From Ottelia alismoides (taxonomy: Eukaryota > Streptophyta > Magnoliopsida > Alismatales > Hydrocharitaceae), in contig JAZKJV010004148.1 in the NCBI GenBank assembly GCA_037367405.1, positions 1,736,501 through 1,800,500 of the forward strand: a stretch of DNA of 64,000 nucleotides. Reading direction: 5' to 3'. The notes beneath the pieces were generated by a model, which saw nothing but the letters and a program-made list of their open reading frames with translations, searched no databases and had not been told where the DNA came from. A program made the position numbers and the translations under genes. Shown in pieces: positions 7,092-17,098 of this stretch; within the stretch, counting starts at the first letter, position 1; each line of letters starts with the position of its first letter.

Positions 7092-9711
7092 ATGACGTCT
7101 CGATGGCTTTTCAGATCAGACTCTGTGAGCTTTCAACCGTCCACCGTCGAGCGTATATCTTCACAGGCTCGGGATGACCCTCTTCCCGAGCTGGTCCCAT
7201 CAGATCTCGAGGCGAGTCAAACCCAGACTCCCTCGCCTACTGGCCAGATTATTGAAGCAGACCCTCGCTTTAATACATCACCTATATCTCCCGCATACTT
7301 TTCGCTGAGTTCTTACGAGAGTTTTTACTTCACAGACGATCAGATGGCTTGCGGCAAAGGACCAACAGTAGACGAGAGGCCACCAGCTGGGGAGCAGCAC
7401 GAAGGAAGGCCAGACACAGATGTTACAGCGGGCATTCTCGATACACTTCAACAGTTGAACTTGCAGATTCGAGAGCAATTTAGAGTTCAGAATGAACTGC
7501 GGGCTGAAATAACTGCGTTGAGAGCAGGGGCCGGGAAACAGTTACCGCCTGCGGTTCCCGCGACTTTACGGGATGAGTATGACCCGGGCGCAAGAACGCT
7601 TCACCACTGGATTCGGCTACCGCCGAATTAAGGGCCATACGAACTCAGACCGTCCTTCATCTCTTTACTTCCCAAGTACTATGGGAATGCTGCAGAGGAG
7701 TCGTTCATATTTTTACAGCAGTTTGAGATGATTTGCAGAACGACTTGTTATCCAGGAGTGACGCAGGAGGTCGTACGCCTCTAAGCCTTTCCCTTTGCCT
7801 TAGCCGATAAGGCCCTTTATGGGCTGAGTCATCTGGGGAGAGAAATCTCTACATGGGATGACCTGAAGTCCACCTTCCTACGCAAATATTTTCCTATGGG
7901 AAGGACGAACATGATGAGGAGTCAGATCTCCAACTTTACGCAACTGCCGCACGAATCATTCCATGAGGCATGGGATCGATTCAAGGACCTGACGGAGAGA
8001 TGCCCACATCATGAGATCCCGATGAAGGTGCTCGTACAAAACTACTTCGGAGGACTCTAGCCAGAAATTCAGGGGCTCGTGAGTGCCGTATGTGGCGGCA
8101 GTTACTTGAATAAGGATGCCGAGTCAGTCTGGGCCATCTTCGAACTGATGGCCGAGAACACGAGAGTCGTAGACTCTACTCGGGCATTTCAGAAAGCCCC
8201 ACAGCCACCACATCACCGAGAACATCACAAGGTGGCGAATATCTCAGACTCTGAATCCAACACAAACATGGGCTTTATTAGCGAGAAATTGACGTTGGTG
8301 GACGTGATTCACAAGCAGGTCCAAGACCTACAGCCGTTGCGAGAGTTGGAGAAACTTTCATCTCTACCTCAGCAGCTGAGTGATCTCTCGAAGAAGGTCA
8401 CTGATCTTCAGATCTAGTACCAGCAGAACCAGACTTCTTCGAATGCACAACCAGTACGGAGGATCGCACCCGCTCCACCCACCCGTCAGATCCACTACGT
8501 CCAGAGCGAGTCCGAGATTCCACAGATCGATTGGCACAAGGATCAGTCTCCTGCCAATCCCGGCCAGATCACCAGCACTACAGAGATGGAGGTGGAGCCG
8601 CAAGCCACTTTCGAGATCAACGGGATTTCGTATACTCCAATGCAGCAGTCGAGTATACCAAATCAGCAGCCGCAGCAGCCGTACCGTCATCCACAGCAAG
8701 GACGTCTGCAATTTCAGCACCGCCAGAGCTTTACGCCGCAACAGTCTCATCCGAATGTCTACCATCAGAGACTGCAACAGTCATATCAGCACCCTGCTCA
8801 TTACTCACCGAATTATCCTTATCTGCAGCCGCAGTAGTCTTCCTCCACACCTCAGCGATACTCCCAGCCTTCCACCTCTCAGCATTACTTGCCAAGGCAG
8901 GAGAGAGGAGCAAGCCAGGGCCACCACACCGAACCAGAGATGTCTTCACAAGCCCAAGCGCTCAACCAGATCATGGACATGCTGAGTACGCTCTAGATCG
9001 CACACAAGACTGAGATGGAGCAGGTTAACCGTCGTCTGGACGAGTTAACCGTGCCAAAGACCACTCTCCCAGCCCAGCCTTAGATGAACCCGAACAACAA
9101 GAGGACGCATCCAGAGCAGGTCGACACTACAGGTAAGATCTCATTTCCTGAATTTTTATCTAACTTCATTCATCTCAAGAGCGGTAGATCACCACAAGCA
9201 CCTGCTGGAGAAGAGGAGAGGGCACTAGAGGAGCACGAGCAGAGCCTTGATCCTGAAGCTAAGGAGGAGAAACCGCAAGATGATGAGGACCATTATGCAG
9301 AATCAAGAGACGGGAGCAATGCCAACACATCAGATATTGCCACTGACGGCTCAGACGATGACATCACGCCAGATCAGGCAAGGAGCCCCGAAAAAAATCT
9401 TTGTTCCCCTGTCTTAGAGAGTTTTGTAAATAATTATGAGACTCTCGATGTACAAGCTGATTCCTCATTGAATAAAAATCCTGATTTTCAGACTTCTGAC
9501 TTTATTCCTTTTCCCGATGATTTGTTTGGAAAAGGAAAGAAAAAGATCAAAAATAATCTTGCATCTCCAGAGATCGAGAAATTACTCAAAGATCACATCT
9601 TTCTAAAGATCCCGCTTCATGATGCCTTAGATCAATTTCATACGCTTAAGAATCAATTGAAAAACAGATGCAACACCTGTAGGAAAAAGAGATTCAACAG
9701 AGAAACATTTA
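7092..9711 (+). pseudogene. A2 gag (capsid-like protein), broken
   Basis: The chosen start is ATG 7092 (MTSRWLFRSD); an upstream in-frame ATG at 7059 is possible. The order is an acidic N-terminal region, a coiled-coil-like stretch (LDTLQQLNLQIREQF, ~7440-7500), the retrotransposon gag domain (7630-8170, with WDDLKSTFLRKYFP, HEAWDRFKDLTERCPHHEIP, VLVQNYFGG), a second helical part, a Gln/Pro-rich linker (8640-8890), and a C-terminal part. Gag would assemble the particle that carries the RNA. In-frame stops are at 7629, 7782, 8058, 8415, 8835, 8994 and 9081. Most replace Gln or Arg codons seen in A3. No zinc knuckle is obvious. A frameshift of net two missing bases, relative to A3, lies at ~9690-9700 just before the protease. 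Confidence 0.9.
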
Positions 9712-10152
9712 TTGACTAAGGCTACATCCTGTGCAATACAGAACAAGTTACCGAAGAAGAAGAAAGACTCAGGTGCACATTATGTCAGATGTGAGATCGC
9801 AAAAGCTGAGTTCGACCGCACTCTATTAGATAATGGTTCCTCGATCAATCTGATACCTGCTTCCTTACTCGATAAGCTCGAGCTAGGTCCTCTTTACAAA
9901 TCCCGCACGATCCTTCAGTTTGCTGATAGATCTGTAAAGAGACCTAAGGGTATACTTAGGAACGTTATCGTAACAGTGTAGGGTCTGCAATTCCCAGTGG
10001 ACTTTACGGTCCTGGACATGAATTGCCCTGCACAGTTACACCTTACCCCAATCATTCTCGGGAGGCCTTTTCTAGAGACCGCAAAGGCTCTTTTCGATTA
10101 AGATACAGGGAAGGTATCTTTTCGCGCCGAGGGCGAAAAGGTACATATAGAG
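9712..10152 (+). pseudogene. A2 retroviral-type aspartic protease, broken
   Basis: The active-site region reads LLDNGSSINLIP (near 9830), in the place of the DLGAS-type motif of Athila proteases. A conserved hydrophobic block follows (KRPKGILRNVIV), and the C-terminal IILGRPFL is at about 10050. The enzyme would cleave the gag-pol polyprotein. The frame differs from gag because of the frameshift at ~9690. Stops at 9979-9981 (TAG where A3 has CAG) and 10099-10101 (TAA where A3 has TAT) break it. A3 (61440-61914) and D (41700-42330, reverse) carry related copies. Confidence 0.85.
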
Positions 10153-10640
10153 ATGGCGAGAGAATCGAACACTTTCAGTGAAGCATCTTCAGATTTTCTG
10201 AGTTCTTTAGCCTCATGTGATTACATGGATGAGGTCCGTCTTGACGACCTCGAAAGATATCAGGTAGAGACCCAAGAATGTTTGACAGTGGACGGGTCCG
10301 AGACTTCAGGGGGTGATTCTTCCGACGGAACCTTATACTTTAGTCTGGATGATGAGAAGCAAAGGGATCAGACTTCTGACGAATTAATGCAGATTTTTCA
10401 GATTCAGAAACTCTACACAATTCATCCATCTCAGATAATTCAAAGTTTCATTTAGCTGACTTATTCTCTTTTGATCATTCTGAGGAGTCGGATGATGTCT
10501 TGAATATCTTCTGTAGTCCGACTCTAGAGCACATTGAAATGGTGGAGAATCAAATCGCAGACACATCACCAACCGATACAGATCCCCGTACACATACAGA
10601 TGATGTTTCGGCAGATACAGATACTACCTTACCAGAGCTA
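10153..10640 (+). pseudogene. A2 protease-RT spacer, acidic
   Basis: This is an acidic, Ser-rich, low-complexity linker (ASCDYMDEVRLDDLERY, then SEETSGGDSSDG-like sequence) joining protease to RT. It has no domain I recognise. A frameshift near 10393-10400, in a T-run, moves the reading frame from that of the protease to that of RT. A corresponding acidic spacer is kept in A3 (61915-62380), where it is joined directly to the end of integrase. Confidence 0.65.
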
Positions 10641-11500
10641 AAAACTTTGCCACCAAACATGAAGTATGCTTTCCTTGCGGGTCCATATCGACGGTTTCCG
10701 GTCATTATCAGCTCAACTTTGACCGATGATCAAGAATCTCGTCTGATGGAGATTCTAGAAAGAAATCGCAAGGCTATAGGGTGGACTGTATCCGATCTTT
10801 GCGGGATTAATCCTGCTTTGTGTTCACATCATATCTATCTCGATCATGACAGCAAACCCTCCAGAGAGTTTCAGCGTAGGCTGAATCCGGTGTTACGAGA
10901 AGTTGTCAAGAAAGAAATCACAAAATGGTGTGACGCAGGGTTCATCTATCCCATCTCCAACTCCGAATGGGTTAGCCAATTACATATTTTCCCAAAGAAG
11001 TCGGGAATTTAGATGGTGAAGAACGAGAGTGGAGAGGAGATTCCAAAGAGAGTAACCACGTGATGGCGAGTATGTGTTGACTACAGAAAGCTGAACACCG
11101 CGACGAAGAAGGACCACTTCCCTTTGCCTTTCATAGACCAGGTCATAGAACGGTTGGCAGGGAAAGGGTACTTCTGTTTCCTTGACGGTTACTCCGGATA
11201 CAACCAGGTATCAATTGCTCCTGAAGACCAGGAGAAAACCACTTTCACATGTCCGTTTGGCACGTATGCCTTTAGACGAATGCCCTTTGGATTGTGCAAC
11301 GCTCCTGCGACTTTCCAGAGGTGCATGCTTGCTATTTTTGCGGACATGGTCGGTGATTTTCTAGAGGTTTTTATGGAAGATTTTTCTGTCGACGGTGAGT
11401 CCTTTGACGATTGTTTAGCACACCTAGACCAGGTTCTGAAAAAGTGTTGTGAGGTAGATCTCGTTCTATCTTGGGAAAATAGCCATTTTATGGTTACTCA
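10641..11500 (+). pseudogene. A2 reverse transcriptase, broken and with an altered catalytic box
   Basis: This is the Athila-type RT: KEITKWCDAGFIYPIS, then WRVCVDYRKLN, FPLPFIDQ, FCFLDGYSGYNQV, FRRMPFGLCNAPATFQR and the catalytic block at ~11370-11390. It would copy element RNA into DNA inside the particle. The catalytic block reads FMEDFSV, where the family has FMDD, so the first Asp of the pair is replaced by Glu, a conservative change expected to cripple activity. Stops are at 11010-11012 (TAG, expected CAG) and 11061-11063 (TGA, expected GGA of TGWRVC). The open part from 11124 runs unbroken into RNase H. Confidence 0.93.
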
Positions 11501-12336
11501 CGGGATCGTGTTGGGGCACGTCATCTCCCAGCGAGGCATGGAGGTTGACCCTGCCAAGGTGGATGCCATCAAGAAACTCGAGCCACCATCCAACATCAAA
11601 CAGTTACGGTCATTTCTAGGGCACGTCGGTTTTTACCAACGATTTATCCACGACATCTCCAAGATTGCCCGACCGTTAACTGAATTGCTAGGAAAAGACA
11701 TTGAGTTCGTGTTAAATGATAAATGTCTTAATGCCTTCCTCACTTTGAAAGAGAAGATAATCAGTGCTCCTGTCCTACAGCCACCTGATTGGTCTCTACC
11801 CTTCGAGATCATGACGGATGCTTCAGATTTTACGGTCGGGTTTGTATTAGGATAGAGTAGGAATGGACTTCCCGTTGCCATTCACTATGCCAGCAGAACC
11901 TTAGATGATGCTCAGAAAAATTACACAGTGACAAAAAAGGAGATGTTGGCAGTAGTGTTTGTATTAGACAAGTTTCGATCATATCTGCTTGGCTCTAAGA
12001 TCACAGTATACACAGATCACTCGGCTATTTTTAATGGAAAAGAAGGATGCCAAGGCACGCCTTCTTAGATGGATTCTATTACTTCAGGAATTCGACTTGG
12101 ATATCAAAGATAAACCTGGAGTAAAGAATGTGGTAGCTGATCACCGCTCCCGATTACAGACAGATCAGCCTTCAGATGAGTACACGCCAGAGATCGCAGA
12201 GAGATTTCCTGACGAGAGCATCTTTGCGGTTATCGAACTTCCGTGGTATGCAGATATAGTGAACTTTCTGGTCACACAGAAAAGTCCTCAGGGTTGGCCA
12301 AAGAACCGAGTTGAGAAACTAGTTTCTGAGGCATGA
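11501..12336 (+). pseudogene. A2 RT connection and RNase H, broken
   Basis: The thumb/connection block (GHVISQRGMEVDPAKVDAI, FLGHVGFYQRFI) leads into RNase H with the usual acidic positions: MTDASD (~11812), KKEMLA (~11936) and TDHSA (~12013). The family signature RLLRWILLLQEFDL and VVADHRSRL follow at 12060-12160. This activity would remove the RNA template after copying. It is broken by TAG at 11853-11855 (expected CAG), a small deletion with frameshift at ~12030 just after TDHSAIF, and TGA at 12334-12336 (expected CGA). Confidence 0.92.
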
Positions 12337-13539
12337 TACTACCATTGGGAGGATCCGATTCTTTTTCACGAAGGACCAGATTGCATTTACAGGCATTGTA
12401 TTCCTCAGGAGGAATATAATAGTGTCCTCACGTTGTGTCATTCTCTAGAGTCAGGAGGACATCATTCAGGGAAGAGGACAGCGCAGAAGGTACTACAGAG
12501 CGGATTATGGTGGCCGACGCTTACTAGAGATGCATGCACATTCGTGAAGAGTTGTCCAGATTGTCAGAGAGCTGTTGGGACAGTCAGTGCCAGAGATGCA
12601 TTACCGATGCGACCCGTCATTATCTGCGAGATCTTTGACGCATGGGTCATAGATTTCATGGGACCGTTCCCTTCCAGCAACGGCTTTGAGTACATTCTTC
12701 TCGCTGTAGATTATGTTAGTATATGGGTGGAGGCTATACCCGTACGAACCGCAGACAGTAAGACCGTTTGCAAGTTCCTAAGGGAACACATTATTTCACA
12801 ATTCGGAATCCCTCGTATTCTAATCTCTGATGGGGGTAGCCATTTCATTAATAAGGAGGTTAAAAAGCTAGTGAAACAATACAACATTGATCACAGAGTA
12901 GCTTCTCCTTACCACCCACAGACGAACGGCATGGCTGAAGTCTCAAACAGGGAGGTGAAATCAATTATTCAGAAATTAGTACGACCGGATAGGAAGAACT
13001 GGTCATTGCTTCTAGATCAGGTTCTTTGGGCATATCGTACTGCATATAAGACTCCCTTTGGTACTTCACCATTCAGACTGGTTTATGGAAAGCTGTGCCA
13101 CTTGCCCGTAGAGATCATGCATAAATCTGAATGGGCAATTTGAGAGATATTGATGGATGTACAGAAAGCAGGAGCCAAGAGAAAGATAGATCTGAATGAG
13201 CTGGTAGAAATCTGAAACCAAGCATACGAGAACACACTCATCTATAAGGACAAAGTGAAGAAATGGCATGACAGACATATTCGGCACAAAAGCTTTGTTC
13301 CTGGGCAAAAAGTCTGGTTGTTCAATGCGAGGTTGAGAATTTTTCGCGGCAAATTGAACAGCAAGTGGGAAGGACCGTACATAGTCAGAACGGTGCACGA
13401 CAATGGCAGTATAGAAATATCAGATGTGTCACCTGGTGCAGAACCGTTCGTGGTTAACGGGCAGATGCTGAAGCACTTCATCGAAACTACTGATCATCTG
13501 GCTCGTACTGAAGTGATCTATTTTGTACAGGAATCATGA
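12337..13539 (+). pseudogene. A2 integrase, nearly intact but with three stops
   Basis: The zinc-binding HHCC domain is at ~12430-12570 ([13 protein letters not shown]...CPDC). The catalytic core follows with all three acidic residues: Asp in [10 protein letters not shown] (~12650), Asp in LISDGGSHF (~12825) and Glu in AEVSNREVK (~12938). Then come the Athila block [15 protein letters not shown] and a C-terminal domain ending in the natural stop 13537-13539. It would insert the cDNA in the nucleus. The TGA ending the upstream frame (12334), and TGA at 13141-13143 and 13213-13215, each stand where an Arg codon is expected; A1 still has CGA at the second site. It matches A1 1-586. Confidence 0.94.
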
Positions 13540-13624
13540 TCATTCCTTCACTTCCTCCTATACAAATTCTTTTGAGCCATTCGTTTCTGGAGATCGACAG
13601 CACTTGTATAGTCTTCATAGACCA

Positions 13625-13694
13625 CAATCGTCCCCATTTTTGCTCGTTTTCTATGCTTAGGATACCAGATCCTAAGTATAGGGGGGACCGATTG
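13625..13694 (+). repeat. Module 1 copy in A2
   Basis: CAATCGTCCCC (13625-13635) faces GGGGGGACCGATTG (13681-13694). The inner hairpin is CTTAGGAT (13656-13663) with ATCCTAAG (13669-13676), followed by TATAGGGGGG. The G-run here is uninterrupted, unlike A1. Confidence 0.75.
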
Positions 13695-13753
13695 CCCGCT
13701 AATTTACGTTTTATTTTTTGTACTGATTCTTTTGTATAGCCTTTCTTTTTCAC

Positions 13754-13838
13754 AAATCACTGGTCTCCAATTTTTGGCTACACTCTTTTCTATACTTAGG
13801 ATGCCTTATCCTAAGTATAGGGGGGATCGAGTGATTTC
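13754..13838 (+). repeat. Module 2 copy in A2
   Basis: AAATCACTGGTC (from 13754) faces GATCGAGTGATTT (13826-13838) around an inner CTTAGGAT/ATCCTAAG hairpin and TATAGGGGGG. The 3' arm differs from A1 by one base that keeps pairing as G-U. Confidence 0.75.
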
Positions 13839-13889
13839 GATGAGTTCGTATTCTTTTCCTTTTCCTCATGAATTGGTTTAGGAAAACAA

Positions 13890-13982
13890 ATTCATTCTAA
13901 CTTTCTTTCTTTTTCACTTACTTTTTCAAAATAAGTGTTTGCTAAGGGACTAGCAAAATTTAAGTATAGGGGGTTGATGAAT
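13890..13982 (+). promoter_or_regulatory. Module 5 copy in A2: polypurine tract and LTR junction
   Basis: AAGTATAGGGGG (ending 13973) directly precedes the LTR start at 13975. The inner TTTGCTA/TAGCAAA hairpin and the outer ATTCAT/ATGAAT stem are as in A1. Confidence 0.85.
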
Positions 13983-15166
13983 CCATGATTCATTAACTTT
14001 TCTGTCGCATTTTGTCTTAAAACCCTTAACAAATACATGTAAATATCCATTAATTCTCATCTTTTAACAAATCACCATTCATGTGTAAATATTCACTTTT
14101 AACCAATAAAATCATGTAAATAAATAAAGAACAAGAAAAGAAAGAAAAGGCAGATTGTATATATGTATATATATACAATATGACTTAAAATATAAATATA
14201 GCTGTAAGATATATTTATAGCCCAACCCCCGAGACCAAGTCAGCATGGATTGGTCGACAAACCAATAAGTAGGGGGAGATAAGGAAAGAAAACATAAAAA
14301 AATAATTTAATACACACTCCATACATTCTCCATTATTTATAAAATAAATACAAAACTTTAAAGATTTTTAATTAATCCATATGAACATATTTTTCACCAA
14401 ACTCTTCTCCTAATTATTCCTAAAAATGTATATAAAAATATAAAAAAATAAGTTAAAAATATTACCCTGTATATGCCAAGAAACCCAACCTATAAATTGT
14501 CAAAATCTCAACTTCCGAACATCATAACTTCCTCATACGAACTCCAATTTCACTCTACTCACCTTTAACGTTCATAAAATAATATTCTCTAATTAATAAA
14601 GGTTTCATCGAATTCAGAGTCCGTTTGCAAAAAGTCGGTTTTGGGACCAAAAGACAACGGGGTTTCTACGCTATTTATTTTATGTAACCCACATTATTTA
14701 TAGTTTTCTTAATTTTATAATTTTTAAATTATTTCATGATCTTGTAGTTTCACCCTAATATATTTCATAATTTTTGGACCTTATTTATTATTTTAATAAA
14801 ATTAAAAACCCTAAAATATAGGTATAAATGAACTACCTATATACTTACCATATTTATTAAAATATGCAAATTAGCTTATTAAAATCTATAAGAATTCGTA
14901 TAAACCTTATTTAATATTCTAATAATTAAGAAAATATTAAATTAATTTTTATTTATTTATTAAATTAAAAATCTAAAACCTATTTATAAATACATATTTA
15001 TTAATATAATATTTATATTTTAAATAATATTTATTATTTATTAAAAGTAATTAGCCCATAAATTAGAGAATTAATTTATATACATTTCTTGTATTTATAC
15101 TTATTTAAAATGACTTCATTTAATATTTAATTCTTAATTTATAAGAATATTCAACTTCTGGACCAA

Positions 15167-15194
15167 CCAGGTGCTGACACTTGTCAGCACCTGG
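15167..15194 (+). promoter_or_regulatory. Covarying inverted repeat upstream of the TATA box (3' LTR)
   Basis: CCAGGTGCTGACA (15167-15179) pairs perfectly with 15182-15194. Compared with 3927-3954, one base changed in each arm so that pairing is kept. Confidence 0.7.
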
Positions 15195-15365
15195 GTCTTC
15201 TACTCCAAGAAGTCTGTTCCACCCGCCTGCACCAACCTGTCGACTTCCACCATTTTTCCCGCGCGACTTGAGAACCTTCTGGCCAATCCAAACCCTTGAT
15301 TCCCTTCTCCTAACTACCCTCTACCTCGCCAGTTGTCGATCTAAACAAGGAGCCCACGAAACTTC

Positions 15366-15376
15366 TCTATATAAGC
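15366..15376 (+). promoter_or_regulatory. TATA box of the A2 3' LTR
   Basis: TCTATATAAGC is identical to the 5' LTR copy and in the same context. Confidence 0.75.
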
Positions 15377-17098
15377 TCCTAAACCTTCGCCATTAACAAC
15401 CAACTCTCCAGCTATCTGAGACCCCCAGATCCAGAAGCCTGACCCCCCTACTTCCTAACCTCGTCCCGACCAACCTGCGGTGGTGACAACGCCTCGGAGA
15501 AGCCCGCGTGGAGGAGGGTACGTCGGAGGAGGTTCCAAGGTAGCCACGCCACCGTGCATCGCCGCCCAGCGCACGTAGAGCTCCGGTCAAGGGTCGCCCG
15601 TCGAGCAACGTTTCCAGGTAATAAACCTTGAATCCCCAGACCTCTTCCTCCATTTTCATAGCTTTTTTCACCTCGATTCTCGTGCGTTGATTAGCAACGC
15701 TAATCCTCGATTTGGTTAGCCTAATCATCTAGGTTAGACGCCCTTTGTAATTCCTTTCTTAAAAGCGTTTCAAACCCTTTCGAATCGCAACGCCATCTAC
15801 CTTGGTTCTCACGCATTTCACAAGTTCACCTGGAAACTTAATTTTTCATCAGTTTTTGATCTTGCATTCTATCACCCCTCGGCCGATTCCTAGAGAATCG
15901 AGCATATAATTTTGTTATTTGCACATCAATCTTTGTCGGAAGCTATTTCTCCACAGCTGGAAGCCTTCCCATCTTCATCAGAATCCACCTCAAAGGTCGG
16001 TCTCCAGAACTGAGCAACCTCCAGGTGGACGAGACCGCCGTCTTCATCGCCGCATCTCCGCCGCTCGGAGCATCCTCCGCCACCACCCTACCGCGGGCGA
16101 GCTCGAGTGGTGGAGGAGCCACCCCTCTGGCTCCGCCGGAGTGCCAAAGACTTTGCCTTGCGTCCGGGATAATTCGGAGAAGAACTTCCATCGCCAGCGA
16201 CTCCAACAAACTTAAGAACAGCTGAGCTACAGGTGCTCGACACGTGGCAGCAGCAGAAGCGTCCGATCGGCGCCAGCACGTTCTAATATAAGCAGTCAGA
16301 TGTGAACCAGTGGAAAATTTACAACATTAACCCAGCAGGCTTCCAGCTATTTCACTCCGCCCCCATGATTCCTTTATTTGCATTTCGGTCCCTCCACAGG
16401 GACCTAAATGTAAAGATTTGTAAAGTTTTCTTACAGAACAGTCCATGAGGACCATTTTGAAAACATTTTTAAATACTTTTTCTTGCGCTTATGCCCCTGG
16501 GCTGTAGGGGTTGTTTTGACCACGTTTGACCTCTCTTTTTGACGATTTTTTTGGGGTAGTTACGCAACTACCCCATCTACCTAGTATTAAGTTTTCATGA
16601 GATTTTGACGTGTTTTGGTCGTGTTTTGATTTTATCGAATCTCACCTCATTTTGTTTTGATTTCTTGTGTTGTTCGAGCTCGCTGCTCGACCCGATTCAC
16701 TCTACTATATTTTACCACCTATACAATATCCACCTATCATATAATAAATAAATATTATTGAAAAATATCCCTTTTTGAAAATTAAATAAAAATTTGAAAA
16801 GATTGAAAATAAATAAAAAAATAAAAATCAACAAAAAAGGGTTTATTGCCTATATAACTTGGAGAAGAGATAAAAATAAAAATTACAAAGATATCTCCGA
16901 AAATATCAAAGGATTCTATTCTGCCTCCTTGAGTTCGACCCAGGAACATTTGCCTGGTTAAAAATTTAGTGTAGGTTTTCCTTCGGAAAACCGAATTTGT
17001 TTGATAAGTTGAGATCGTTTCTTGTTTCACAGCTTTTTCTACATCGACCGTGTTTTTCCTCTAAAAAAAAGTCGCGAAACCGATTTTCAGTCCTATCA

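Larger units (their letters stand above)
13540..13974 (+). other. A2 3' non-coding region, shortened by deletion
   Basis: This short region holds modules 1 and 2 (13625-13694, 13754-13838) and module 5 with the PPT. Compared with A1, bases equivalent to about 910-2617 are missing. The junction is at ~13864-13866, inside a T/C-rich run with 2-3 bases of microhomology. Confidence 0.85.
2727..17098 (+). mobile_element. A2: full-length Athila-lineage LTR retrotransposon, decayed
   Basis: This is the only copy with a complete layout: 5' LTR 2727-5861, PBS 5865-5881, leader, gag, protease, RT, RNase H, integrase (stop at 13539), 3' non-coding region, PPT and 3' LTR 13975-17098. All genes are on the plus strand in one gag-pol order, as in Athila elements. 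At least 14 internal stop codons and three frameshifts make it inactive. LTR divergence of a few per cent points to moderate age. No target duplication can be tested, because A1 internal sequence abuts its left LTR. Confidence 0.95.
13975..17098 (+). repeat. Family A LTR, 3' LTR of A2
   Basis: It starts TGATGAATCC and ends CCTATCA, 3124 bp. It aligns with 2727-5861 throughout, differing by scattered substitutions and short indels. The following bases, ATTCT (17099-17103), are the candidate right-hand target duplication; the matching left copy would lie outside the window. Confidence 0.95.

Noticed and set aside
8380..8985. A 201-codon Arg/Ser-rich open frame on the plus strand
   Set aside because: It overlaps the Gln/Pro-rich part of gag in another frame; the gag frame is supported by homology in A3, and this frame is not.
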